In this document: one piece after another, positions 43,950 to 53,453 of the stretch | How the letters are laid out: every line of letters begins with the position of its first letter | Numbering within the stretch: the stretch's first letter is position 1 | From: UBA5239 sp040391785 | GTDB lineage: Bacteria; Verrucomicrobiota; Lentisphaeria; Victivallales; Victivallaceae | Assembly: GCA_040391785.1 (NCBI GenBank) | Contig: JBEBXH010000024.1 | Location: forward strand, 1-64,000 | DNA length: 64,000 bases | Reading direction: 5' to 3' | Translations under genes and position numbers: made by a program | Notes under the pieces: generated by a model | Told to the model about the DNA's origin: nothing | The model's input: only the letters and a program-made list of their open reading frames with translations | Databases searched by the model: none

Positions 43950-45208
43950 TTTACGATGTCCGGGGTGTCCTGCCCTTCCTGCTTGCGGATTTGCTCAAGC
44001 GGCACCGGCAGCGTCAGCTTGAACACCGGAATCTCCCCGGCAAGCGCCTCCACCGGGATATGACGCAGCCGCAGGCACGGCGCGGAATCACGCTGGTAGC
44101 TGTTCTGCTCCAACGTGGTCATGATTTCAGCACCGGTATTCAGCAGAACTGCGTGCTCCGGCAGGACATCCAGCGGCGCCAGCGGCAGCGCGGAGCTCTC
44201 CATGATTTTGAGCATGAACACGTAAAGCGTATTCCCGGCTCCGGTACAGACGATATCGGGATTGCCCACCATCCCCGACCGGAACGGCATATTCAAAGCT
44301 TCTTTGATCCGGCAATACCAGGCGCCGACCTGACGCAGGAGCGCCGCTGATTCCGCAGGAAAACGGCCATCCGGCGCGGGCCCTGCATTCAGCAGGAAAT
44401 TAGCGCCCAGAGCCATAAATTTCGCCATCTTGGTTTCCAGATAACGCGCCGAAAAATAATCCTCATCCCGGCGATACCCCCAGCTGTTCGCGCCGACCGA
44501 GTCGCACGCCTCGCAGGGCGATTCGTAAGCGGTCATGGCCGACTCTCCCCAGTGCCGCTCCGGCGTGGAGTAATCCCCCTCGTCGTAGCCGCGGTTGTTG
44601 ATCACCGCCGCCGGCTGTAATTGGCGGATCAGCGCATTTACCGATGGATCATGGAGTTCCGGCACATTCATATCCCACCAGATGCCATGAATTTCGCCAT
44701 AATTGGTACAAAGTTCGGTGATCTGATTTTTCAGGAACCGCATGTATTTATCCATGTCGTGCAGCGCCGGATCGGTGGTAATTTCGTGGTGGCGTCCGAG
44801 ATTCGGGTAATTCGGGTGATGCCAGTCCACCGCCGAATAATACAGCTCCAGCGGCATGTTTCGCCGATGGCACGCGTCGGCCAGTTCCTTCAGGATGTCG
44901 CGCCCGTACGGCGTATGCATGATATTGAATTCCGTCTCCTTCGTATCCCACATGCAGAACCCGTCGTGGTGCTTGGTGGTGAAAACGATGTACTCCATGC
45001 CGCACTCCTGCGCCAGGTCGATCCATGCGTCGGGGTTGAAATTCACCGGATTGAACTCGCGCTGGTACTGCAGATATTCCGCCCACGGCTTCCCGTAACG
45101 CTGCAATTCCTGCTCGTGAACCCCACCCACCGCGTAAATGCCCCAGTGAATAAACAACCCGAACCGTTTCTCCAGAAACCAGTCCCGCGCATCATTAAAT
45201 CTCTTCAT
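43928..45208 (-). CDS. Alpha-L-fucosidase-like enzyme (GH29)
   Basis: A 426-residue GH29 protein. The N-terminal RDWFLEKRFGLFIHWGIYAV, IVFTTKHHDGFCMWDT (76-91) and GRDILKELADACHRRNMPL are signature segments. The likely nucleophile is Asp179 in GEIHGIWWDMN. The C-terminal 90 residues form a small beta domain. There is no signal peptide, so it acts on imported fucosides. It is the last gene of the LacI-controlled cassette, which begins with the regulator and a prepilin-like gene. Confidence 0.88.
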   Translation of the reverse strand: MKRFNDARDWFLEKRFGLFIHWGIYAVGGVHEQELQRYGKPWAEYLQYQREFNPVNFNPDAWIDLAQECGMEYIVFTTKHHDGFCMWDTKETEFNIMHTPYGRDILKELADACHRRNMPLELYYSAVDWHHPNYPNLGRHHEITTDPALHDMDKYMRFLKNQITELCTNYGEIHGIWWDMNVPELHDPSVNALIRQLQPAAVINNRGYDEGDYSTPERHWGESAMTAYESPCEACDSVGANSWGYRRDEDYFSARYLETKMAKFMALGANFLLNAGPAPDGRFPAESAALLRQVGAWYCRIKEALNMPFRSGMVGNPDIVCTGAGNTLYVFMLKIMESSALPLAPLDVLPEHAVLLNTGAEIMTTLEQNSYQRDSAPCLRLRHIPVEALAGEIPVFKLTLPVPLEQIRKQEGQDTPDIVNYSGLQI

Positions 45209-45210
45209 TT

Positions 45211-46929
45211 CTATTCCTTTGTGGTCTCAAATGTCACCGGCAATTGCGCCGCTCCACGATTATATCCGGAGTCGACCGCATGTACGGTAATAATATGCCT
45301 GCCCGGCCCGAAAAGCCGGGTATCGATCGTATATTCGGGCGTCGCCGATTCCGCCATCAACCGGTTATCGACGAAAAACCGGTACTGGCGGATTGTATTG
45401 CCCTCCACCACGGCCTCTGCCTGAGCCTTTACCACTACCTTCATGGAAGCGATTTTCGCCTCAAATCCCGGACTGGAAATCGTCACCTTGGGGGCCGGCT
45501 GAATAAACTCCCTGTAGCAAACTTCCTCCGCATATTTCAGCAATTCCGAAGCATAATTTCCCGGAACGGCACAATCTCTGTTACCGTAAAAAGCCATCCC
45601 CGGCATTTCCGGAAAAAGCTGGCGCGAAGTTTTGATCATATTCTCCACCTGTTCTTTGCTCAGGATATCCCCCTCGTGATAATATTCCTCTTTCATAAAA
45701 AATCCGTACAGGGGAATCGTTTTCTCGATCACGCCGATTTTTTTGGCATATGCCAGGCGTTTCATCACGCCGGGCAATCCGATCCCCATGGTTTTCGGGA
45801 AACGCTTATTCAGATTCGACTGTCCTTCCAGCACCAGCAAATCCGGCTGTCCCTGCTCGACCAACGGCATAATCGAGTCCTCTGCCCGCCAGTAGATCAA
45901 AATAAAGAAAGCAGGGTTTTTCTTTTTGGCTTCCAGGACCCCCTTGATTGCCCAGTCGATTTTCTGCTCTTTCAACACCCGGTTCGGGTCCTCGAGCGCG
46001 CCGATATCCTCGCCGGCACGACGTGTCCCCTGCCATTCATCTACCTGAATTCCAATAAACTGCGTAGACCTCCCCACATAACCGTCAATGATTCTCTCCT
46101 CGCTGTTCGCCGGATTATTCGGTCCATAATGCCAGCGTAACGGCAGAATCCCGCGCTCCGGCCGTCCATTTGCCAAGCGTGCAGCCAACACGTTGACGAC
46201 GCTTGCCGGATGCCGGGTCGATTCCCCGGAAAAAACCAGGAAATAGTAAGGCGAACTGATCGGCGGCAGATGTGCCGAAGGATATATTCGCAGCGTTTCC
46301 TTGTCAAGGTCAAGCCCAGACGGAGCCGGGGCATCACCGGCAGTAGTTATTTTCAGCGTACAATTCTTTAAGACCACGTTCCAGGCGGGTGTTTTCGGCA
46401 TGCCGAAAATCGTCGGCCCCATTTTCACAAACAACCCGTAATTCGGCGTCTGGCCAAATACCCAACCCGACACCAGCGGAGTCATATCGACCTCACATCT
46501 GCCGCTTTTGACCTCCGGACTATAGACAATACTGCGGTCGGCGCCCATGTCGATATTCGTTTTTTTGGCATTGGCCCATTTCGCCTCGCCCAGCCCCGGC
46601 GATTCCCAGTTGACCGCTAACGGGTTATAGTCCACAATCATCGGCATGATCTCTAACGGCAGGCTTTCCGGATTGTTCTTCACGTCGATATCAAACGACA
46701 AAACAGCTTTTTCGATATTCCGGATTTTGCTACCGGAAATCCTGCTCAAATCAAAGCGGATGAACCCACGCGAAAAATTCGCCCAGGGAACTCCGATCAG
46801 CTGGATTTCTCCCGTCTTTTTCTGATTTTTCTTGTCAACCGTGATCATGCTTACCGGCTTGAGTAAATATTCATCCGCATAACTTATCACCGTCAGGCAA
46901 ATCATACCAATCCAAAATAGTTTTTTCAT
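45211..46929 (-). CDS. Exported multidomain protein with DNRLRE/CBM96-like N-terminus
   Basis: A 572-residue exported protein; the signal peptide is KKLFWIGMICLTVISYA. Residues 20-200 resemble a DNRLRE/CBM96-type beta-sandwich (RGFIRFDLSRISG, AVLSFDIDVKNN, VDMTPLVSGWVFGQ). Residues 225-470 look like an alpha/beta, perhaps TIM-barrel, domain (FFILIYWRAEDSIMPLVEQG, LLVLEGQSNLNKRFP, YGFFMKEEYYHEGD, GMAFYGNRDCA) that I cannot assign to a glycosidase family. The last 100 residues are an Ig-like domain (RFFVDNRLMAESATPEYTI). ATG 46929 has a GGATGGGA upstream. It probably binds or cuts a fucose-containing glycan outside the cytoplasm. Confidence 0.6.
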   Translation of the reverse strand: MKKLFWIGMICLTVISYADEYLLKPVSMITVDKKNQKKTGEIQLIGVPWANFSRGFIRFDLSRISGSKIRNIEKAVLSFDIDVKNNPESLPLEIMPMIVDYNPLAVNWESPGLGEAKWANAKKTNIDMGADRSIVYSPEVKSGRCEVDMTPLVSGWVFGQTPNYGLFVKMGPTIFGMPKTPAWNVVLKNCTLKITTAGDAPAPSGLDLDKETLRIYPSAHLPPISSPYYFLVFSGESTRHPASVVNVLAARLANGRPERGILPLRWHYGPNNPANSEERIIDGYVGRSTQFIGIQVDEWQGTRRAGEDIGALEDPNRVLKEQKIDWAIKGVLEAKKKNPAFFILIYWRAEDSIMPLVEQGQPDLLVLEGQSNLNKRFPKTMGIGLPGVMKRLAYAKKIGVIEKTIPLYGFFMKEEYYHEGDILSKEQVENMIKTSRQLFPEMPGMAFYGNRDCAVPGNYASELLKYAEEVCYREFIQPAPKVTISSPGFEAKIASMKVVVKAQAEAVVEGNTIRQYRFFVDNRLMAESATPEYTIDTRLFGPGRHIITVHAVDSGYNRGAAQLPVTFETTKE

Positions 46930-46944
46930 ATCTGTTCCCATCCT

Positions 46945-47610
46945 TTATTCCGGAAAATTTAACAGCGTCAGCCGCCGATTCGCGAATTCCTGAAATTTCA
47001 GCCGTTCCACATGACAATCCAGAAAACCCGTCTGAACGTACCCATCATGAAATCCGGCTCCTTCATTCAGCAGCGGCAGTAGCTGAGTCGGATTGTAGGT
47101 ACCGTCAATGAACGTATTCCGGGCGCAGGAAACAAAATACAGGCGTGTGCTCGGCAACTTGATTCTTTCCAACTTTTTACCCCCGATGGCCGTTGGATAA
47201 ATGTAACTCGCTTTCCAAACCGGCGAAACCCCGGTGTAGCGGTTGCATTGGTAGTAATGTTCGTCGCTGCAGAACAATGCCCACTTTTTGCCGAAAGGCG
47301 CCAGTGTCGCATCATTGGTATTCCAGTGGACATCATTCCCCTGCTGTACGCGCAGCCAGTCGGCAAATCCCGTCTGATTCCAGCGGTAGGTGCCGATTCC
47401 ATAAAAGGTAAAGCAATGCCCGCCATATTCTTCCCGGTACAGCTCGCTGTAAATCATCAGTTGCTTGATCGTGTTGACACAATGCGTGCCTCTGGCCTTG
47501 CGCCTGGCCATATTCAGTGCCGGCAGCAGCAATGCAGCCAATATCGCAATAATAGCAATTACAATCAAGAGTTCAATAAGTGTAAAATATAAAGCTTGCG
47601 ATTTTTTCAT
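46945..47610 (-). CDS. Prepilin-like protein
   Basis: A 221-residue pseudopilin-like protein: MKKSQALYFTLIELLIVIAI at the start (cleavage before Phe, Glu at +5), LLPALNMARRKARGTHCVN, then a variable domain. The C-terminus has GFHDGYVQTGFLDCHVERL, a degenerate H-X9-DG. The ATG at 47610 has GGAG seven bases upstream, and a longer frame is rejected because it overlaps the LacI gene. It lies 22 bases after the regulator and 15 bases before the exported protein gene, in the same order as in the GntR cassette. Confidence 0.9.
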   Translation of the reverse strand: MKKSQALYFTLIELLIVIAIIAILAALLLPALNMARRKARGTHCVNTIKQLMIYSELYREEYGGHCFTFYGIGTYRWNQTGFADWLRVQQGNDVHWNTNDATLAPFGKKWALFCSDEHYYQCNRYTGVSPVWKASYIYPTAIGGKKLERIKLPSTRLYFVSCARNTFIDGTYNPTQLLPLLNEGAGFHDGYVQTGFLDCHVERLKFQEFANRRLTLLNFPE

Positions 47611-47632
47611 ACGATACTCCTCAGTTTTAATG

Positions 47633-48673
47633 TTATTGCTTGCAATCGATAACCGATTCCCTGGCCAGGTATGTAGTTGGAAATTCGATGGTCTCCGGCG
47701 GAACTTCCGGATTCCCGATTCGCCCGGCAATCCGCTGCATCAATTCATAGCCCATCGTCTGGTAGTCCTGCACCACCGTTGAGATTTTCGGGTTGGCGTG
47801 AATCGTGAAATCGATATCTCCGAACCCTACCAGCGACAATTCATCCGGCACCCGCCAGCCATTTCCCGCCGCAGTGGTCAATACCTGCAGCGCCACATAA
47901 TCCGACGAACAACAAATTGCAGTCGGGCGTTCCTTTTGCCCGCACAACTGTTTAACAAACCGGATAATGTCATCATTATTCCGGTGATCGCTATGCATCA
48001 TCCACTCCTGACATACTTCCAGCCCTAACTCACTCAATGCATCCATGAAACCGTTAAAACGGGGCTGGACATAAGGCCGCTCCAATCCGTCAGAAATAAA
48101 ACCGAACCTCCGATGCCCCTGTTCAAATAACCGCTTTACCGCTCCGTGTTCACCTTGAAACGCATCGAATACTGCTTTGACGTCGAATTGTCCACCGTTC
48201 TTGCAGTCCGAACACCCTACCGGAATCTTGAGCTGCTTTGCTTCCTGCAACAAATACTCCTGATGCGGCACCCACGAGGCGATAATGATTCCCTCCGGCC
48301 GGGTCTCCAGGATATGATCATAGAACAGAATGATCTCCTGCCGCCTGTTCTCATAATCGGGTTCTCCTACCGGAACTTCATGAAGTTTCAGGCTGTACCC
48401 GGCATTATTGGCACTTTTAATGGCCCCGGCAAAGATATTGAACACATATTCATGAGCAGCATCGCAGGCTATGAACGACATGAAACCGGTTTTACCGGTC
48501 TGCATCTGGGTTGCCAATGCATTCCGGCGGTAACCGAGGCGATTAGCCGCTTCCATGACTTTCTGACGTGTTTTTTCCGCCAGCGGTAACCGCGACGTCC
48601 GGTTCCCGAGTGCCACCGACACCGTCGAATAACTCACTCCCGCCTCTTTCGCGATATCTTTGATTGTAACCAT
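47633..48673 (-). CDS. LacI-family transcriptional regulator
   Basis: A 346-residue LacI protein. The HTH is MVTIKDIAKEAGVSYSTVSV, with a hinge near residue 50-60 (GYRRNALATQMQTGKTG). The sugar-binding domain has DGLERPYVQPRFNGFMDAL and CCSSDYVALQVLTTA, ending LSLVGFGDIDFTIHANPKIS and STVVQDYQTMGYELMQ. It is the first gene of a four-gene operon with a prepilin-like protein, an exported protein and a GH29 fucosidase-like enzyme, so the inducer may be a fucosylated sugar. A perfect 20-bp palindrome lies over its own promoter. Confidence 0.92.
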   Translation of the reverse strand: MVTIKDIAKEAGVSYSTVSVALGNRTSRLPLAEKTRQKVMEAANRLGYRRNALATQMQTGKTGFMSFIACDAAHEYVFNIFAGAIKSANNAGYSLKLHEVPVGEPDYENRRQEIILFYDHILETRPEGIIIASWVPHQEYLLQEAKQLKIPVGCSDCKNGGQFDVKAVFDAFQGEHGAVKRLFEQGHRRFGFISDGLERPYVQPRFNGFMDALSELGLEVCQEWMMHSDHRNNDDIIRFVKQLCGQKERPTAICCSSDYVALQVLTTAAGNGWRVPDELSLVGFGDIDFTIHANPKISTVVQDYQTMGYELMQRIAGRIGNPEVPPETIEFPTTYLARESVIDCKQ

Positions 48674-48690
48674 TCCTTATCAAACCCTTA

Positions 48691-48710
48691 AAATAACAAC
48701 GTTGTTATTT
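48691..48710. promoter_or_regulatory. LacI-type operator
   Basis: AAATAACAACGTTGTTATTT is a perfect 20-bp palindrome with the central CG step typical of LacI-family operators. It lies just downstream of the -10 element, 18 bases before the LacI start codon. Confidence 0.8.
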
Positions 48711-48712
48711 AT

Positions 48713-48740
48713 ATTATAACCTCACTTCCGAATTTGTCAA
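48713..48740 (-). promoter_or_regulatory. Promoter of the LacI cassette
   Basis: On the minus strand TTGACA (48740-48735), a 16-base spacer and TATAAT (48718-48713): both boxes match the consensus. The operator starts two bases further on. Confidence 0.75.
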
Positions 48741-48798
48741 GAACCCAAACGGAAATTTTTATCTCATCCCTCCTCTATCCCTGCTTTTCTTGCAAGAA

Positions 48799-48826
48799 TT
48801 TGTACTTTTCTTGTAACCAGTACAAT
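48799..48826 (+). promoter_or_regulatory. Possible promoter of the efflux operon
   Basis: TTTGTA (48799-48804), a 16-base spacer and TACAAT (48821-48826). The same stretch has the inverted arms TTGTAC/GTACAA (48800-48805 and 48820-48825), so a regulator could bind here. Confidence 0.4.
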
Positions 48827-48872
48827 AAATATCCCGACTTAATCGTTATACAAAATAAACTGGAGTTGATCG

Positions 48873-50185
48873 ATGAAAAAAATAATTAAATGGTTTATAT
48901 GGATTATCATATTGGCAGCCCTCTGCGTTGGCGGGTATTTTGGTTACCAGAAGTATTCGACGAAGTCGGATACGGTGGTGTTCCGCACGGAAAAAGTGGT
49001 GCGTGATCATCTGTCGAGCTTCATCAGCGCCACCGGTACCGTGGAGCCGGAGGAACTGGTAAACGTCGGCGCGCAGGTCAACGGCATGATCGAGAAATTC
49101 GGGCTCGATGCCGACGGCAAGAGCGTCGACTACGGTTCACGCGTCACCGCCGGCATGATCCTGGCCCAGATCGACGATTCGCTGTTCGTGGCCGACCTCC
49201 GCCAGAACGAGGCTCAGCGCCTGCAGGCCAAAGCCTCGATCGTCAGCGCCGAAGCCGCCATCAAACAGGCCAAAGCCAAGCTCGTTCTCGCCGAAACCAA
49301 CTACAACCGCGCCACCTCCCTGGCCCCGAAGGGCGCCATGGCCAAGAGCGATTACGATACCGCGTACTCCGATTACACCGTGGCCCAGGCGGCCATCGCC
49401 GTGGCCGAGGCCGACCTGGAACAGGCCAAGGCCCAGCTCGCCAACTCCGAGGCCTCCGTCGCCCGCAGCACCCGCAACCTCGAATACTGCACGATCAAAT
49501 CCCCCGTGGACGGCATCGTCATCGACCGCCGCGTCAGCGTGGGCCAGACCGTGAACGCCAGCATGAACGCCCCGAGTTTGTTCCTGATCGCCAAAGATTT
49601 GAAGCGGATGCAGGTCTGGGTATCCGTGAACGAAGCCGACGTCGGCGAAATCAAGGCCGGCATGCCGGTACTCTTCACCGTGGACGCCTTCCCCAATATT
49701 GAGTTCAAAGGCAGTGTCCACAAAATCCGCCTGAACGCCACCATGTCGCAGAACGTCGTGACCTACGTGATCGAAGTCGGCACCGACAATTCCGACGGCA
49801 AGCTCCTGCCTTACCTCACCGCCAATGTCAAATTCATCCGCGACAGCCGCCAGAACGTCATCTGCGTACCCAATTCCGCGTTCCGCTACACACCCGACGA
49901 GTCGCTGCTGGCCCCCGGCATCACCATACCCGAGCGCACCGGCAAGGAACGTATCCTCTGGGTCCGCGCCAACGGCCATATCAAGCCCGTCAAAGTCACC
50001 ACCGGCCTGAACGACGGCGTATCCACCGAAATCCTTACCGGCGACATTCAGGAAGGCGCGGAAGTCGTCACCGGCACCGTAATCGCCACCGCCGAGCAGA
50101 AAAATGCCGCCGGCGGCAGCCCCTTCATGCCGACTCCGCCCCGTCGCGGCGGCAACAACCAGAATCAGAACCGGGGTGCTTCAAG

Positions 50186-50189
<4 letters not shown>
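48873..50189 (+). CDS. MacA-like periplasmic adaptor (HlyD/MFP family)
   Basis: A 438-residue membrane-fusion protein. Residues 5-25 are a signal anchor (WFIWIIILAALCVGGYFGY). Residues 40-105 and 195-230 form the split lipoyl domain (SSFISATGTVEPEELVNVGA, YCTIKSPVDGIVIDRR). Between them is an alpha-helical hairpin with Ala/Lys-rich coiled coil (residues 110-190), then beta-barrel and membrane-proximal domains. The Pro/Asn/Gln-rich C-terminal tail is low complexity. It should link the two downstream ABC subunits to an outer-membrane channel; no TolC gene is in the window. A GGAG precedes the ATG. Confidence 0.88.
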
Positions 50190-50886
<697 letters not shown>

Positions 50887-50890
<4 letters not shown>

Positions 50891-52245
50891 GTATTTTCGC
50901 CACCATTTTTGTAGCGCTGAAGGCCCTGCGGCGCAACCCCACGCGGGCGCTGCTGACCACCCTCGGCATCGTCATCGGCATCGCCGCCGTCATCACCATG
51001 ATGGAGATCGGCAAAGGTTCCTCGAGCTCGATCCGCACTTCCATCGAAAAAATGGGCGTGAACACGGTCGTCATCATGCCCGGTGCGCCGCGCCACGCCG
51101 GTGTCAGCCTCGGCATGGGGGCGCAAATGTCGCTCACCCCCGAGGACTGCGAAGCCATCGCCCGCGAATGCCACAACGTGGCAGAAGCGGTGCCGATCGT
51201 CACCGCCCGCAGCACTCAACTGATTTTCGGCAACGTCAACTGGACGCCGAACCAGATCGTCGGCTCCAGCCCCGAGTTTCTGACCATTCGCAACTGGGAG
51301 GTCGAAGAAGGCCGCTCGTTCACCCGCCGCGAACTTGATTCCCGCGCCCGGGTCTGCCTCGTCGGCCAGACGATTGTCCGCGAAGTTTTCAAGGGCGAAT
51401 CGCCCATCGACAGCGAAATCCGCATCAAAAACACCAGCTTTACCGTCATCGGCGTGCTCAAATCCAAAGGCGCCAACATGATGGGCTCCGACGAGGACGA
51501 CGTGGTCATCGCCCCCTGGACAACCGTCCGGCTGCGCCTGACCGGTCTCAAAACCGGCACCGCCACCAACACCACCAGCACGGCCGCCACCTCACCCAGC
51601 GACCTCTTCCCCGGCACCGGCGTGGCGTTTTACCCGGAACAGTCCGACACGCTCGCCACTGACACGCTGCTGGTCCCGAAATTCACCCACGTCGACCAGA
51701 TCATGGTCATGGCGGTCTCCCCGGAAAAAGTCAATGACGCCATCCGCGAACTGACCGCCCTGCTGCGCGAGCGCCACCGCATCGCCCCCGGCGATCCCGA
51801 CGACTTCTGGGTCCGCAACGCCGCCGAATTCATGAAAACCCTCAGCAGCACCTCCACCGTCATGACCAATTTACTGCTGGTGGTGGCGCTGATTTCGCTG
51901 CTGGTCGGCGGCGTCGGCATCATGAATATCATGCTGGTATCCGTCACCGAGCGCACCCGCGAAATCGGCCTCCGCATGGCGGTAGGGGCACGCTCACGCG
52001 ACATTCTGCAACAGTTCCTGGTCGAATCGATCATCCTCTGCCTCGTCGGCGGCATCGTCGGCATCCTGCTCGGCCACGGCGCGGCGGTACTGGTCAACAT
52101 GAAGCTCAACTGGCCCATCGAAACCAGTACCGAAGCGATCATCGCGGCAGTGGTGGTTTCTGCGGCAGTCGGCATCGTTTTCGGGTTCTACCCCGCCTGG
52201 AAAGCCTCCCGGCTCGACCCGATCGACTCCCTGCGCTACGAGTAA
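50887..52245 (+). CDS. MacB-type ABC transporter permease
   Basis: A 452-residue permease with one N-terminal helix (ALLTTLGIVIGIAAVITMME), a periplasmic MacB-PCD domain of about 230 residues, and three C-terminal helices (LLLVVALISLLVGGVGIMNI, FLVESIILCLVGGIVGILLG, AIIAAVVVSAAVGIVFGFYP). The segment VTERTREIGLRMAVGARSRD is the coupling helix typical of MacB/FtsX. With the adaptor and ATPase it makes a complete inner-membrane efflux unit. A tandem repeat array starts four bases after its stop. Confidence 0.92.
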
Positions 52246-52248
52246 TAA

Positions 52249-52337
52249 ATGAGACCTATGAGACCTATGAGACCTATGAGACACATGGGAATTTGATTCC
52301 CTCTCCCATAGGTCCCAGATGTCCCATCAGTCCCATT
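52249..52337. repeat. 9-bp tandem repeat with inverted counterpart
   Basis: Three perfect copies of ATGAGACCT and a fourth diverged copy (52249-52284) are followed by an inverted series (52306-52337) that reads on the minus strand as ATGGGACTG, ATGGGACAT, CTGGGACCT, ATGGG. The two parts can fold on each other around ATTTGATT. It sits between the efflux operon and the marR-type gene. Confidence 0.75.
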
Positions 52338-52378
52338 TCTTCCTAAGATTTCAATTTTTCACCGATTTCTTCAAAAAA

Positions 52379-52413
52379 TTAGTTGATATATCATCTGTTT
52401 AGATGTAAACTAA
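52379..52413 (+). promoter_or_regulatory. MarR-type operator candidate
   Basis: The arms TTAGTT (52379-52384) and AACTAA (52408-52413) enclose an AT-rich region with GATATATC (52385-52392). It precedes the marR-type start codon by 18 bases, where an autorepressor would bind. Confidence 0.45.
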
Positions 52414-52431
52414 TTAAAAGGAGAATCACCA

Positions 52432-52902
52432 GTGAAAACCAATAAGACCTACAATGAAGTCGTAAACTTCGGTTCGCCCGAGCACGAAGCCCTGATGGGC
52501 GTCTGGTGGGTCGGGCAGATGCTGAAAAAATACGCGCGGCGCTTTTTTGGCGAACTGCTTTCCAGCGAAGTCCAGTTCAATATCATGCTGCTGCTCAAAT
52601 ATTCCGATCATCCGCTCAGCCAGCGGGAACTCAGCGAAAAACTGCTCGTCGACAAATCCAACCTCACCGGCGTGGCCGGGCGCATGGAAGCCGCCGGGCT
52701 CCTCACCCGCAAAGTCGATGCGTCCGATGCCCGCGCTTACCAGCTCGAACTCACCGCTCTCGGGCACGGCATCCTTGAACGGGTCGAGGTGCCCTACGAT
52801 CAGAGAATCCAACGCCTGATGCAGGAGTTTTCGCCGGAAGAACTGGCCACGCTGACCAACTTCATGGGGCGCATGCAAAAGGCCATCGAACGGGAGGAGT
52901 AA
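52432..52902 (+). CDS. MarR-family transcriptional regulator
   Basis: A 156-residue winged-helix regulator: QFNIMLLLKYSDHPLSQREL, then SEKLLVDKSNLTGVAGRMEA (recognition helix) and LLTRKVDASDARAYQLELTA (wing), with N- and C-terminal dimerisation helices. It starts at GTG 52432 with AGGAG eight bases upstream. It heads a three-gene operon with a GNAT protein and a class V aminotransferase and probably represses it. It could also respond to substrates of the efflux system directly upstream. Confidence 0.9.
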   Translation: MKTNKTYNEVVNFGSPEHEALMGVWWVGQMLKKYARRFFGELLSSEVQFNIMLLLKYSDHPLSQRELSEKLLVDKSNLTGVAGRMEAAGLLTRKVDASDARAYQLELTALGHGILERVEVPYDQRIQRLMQEFSPEELATLTNFMGRMQKAIEREE

Positions 52903-52904
52903 CC

Positions 52905-53453
52905 ATGTGGGATATCGAAATCAGGCCGCCGGCCAATGAAGAGGAAATTCAGCAGCTATGGGCGCTGAATCACGAAGTATTTTCACAGGAGCTGCGTCAG
53001 CACGAAATCCACGGCAACGGCCGCCTCGTGGATAAGTTTCACCACAAAAATCATTACATCGCGGCCTGGCGCGGCGGGGAAGCCGTCGGCATGGTCTGCG
53101 CGCACAGCGAGCCCCCCTTCTCCGCCGTGGAAAAATTCGGCGCGGTCATGTCGCAGGCGATTCTGCCCGGCGCCACCGCCGAAGTCCGGCTGCTGGCGGT
53201 CAAACCGGAATACCGCCATTCGCTGATCGTGCCGAAAATGGGGGCTGAGATTTTCACCTATCTTTCGGGATTCGGCATCAAACTGCTGGTGATCTCCGGG
53301 GTAGCCGAACAGAAACGCTTTTACGAACACATCGGTTTCCGGGCCATCGGCGAACCGGTTCAGAACGGCGCCGCCTGGTTTTACCCCATGGTTGCCCATC
53401 TGCCGGCCGTCCTGGCCTGGAGCCACGAGATCATCGCGAGGTGCCGGAAATGA
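52905..53453 (+). CDS. GNAT-family acyltransferase
   Basis: A 182-residue GNAT-fold protein: an N-terminal helical start (EEEIQQLWALNHEVFSQELR), AEVRLLAVKPEYRHSLIVPK near residue 90 as the acyl-CoA loop region, LLVISGVAEQKRFYEHIGFR near 128, and a final amphipathic helix. The phosphate-binding Q-x-x-G-x-G/A loop is poorly conserved (RHSLIVPKMG), as in N-acyl-amino-acid synthase-like proteins. Two bases separate it from the marR-type gene and ATGA overlaps the aminotransferase gene. The acyl donor and acceptor are unknown. Confidence 0.75.
   Translation: MWDIEIRPPANEEEIQQLWALNHEVFSQELRQHEIHGNGRLVDKFHHKNHYIAAWRGGEAVGMVCAHSEPPFSAVEKFGAVMSQAILPGATAEVRLLAVKPEYRHSLIVPKMGAEIFTYLSGFGIKLLVISGVAEQKRFYEHIGFRAIGEPVQNGAAWFYPMVAHLPAVLAWSHEIIARCRK

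Noticed and set aside
52249..52337. CRISPR array
   Set aside because: The units are nine bases with no spacers, and there are no cas genes in the window.
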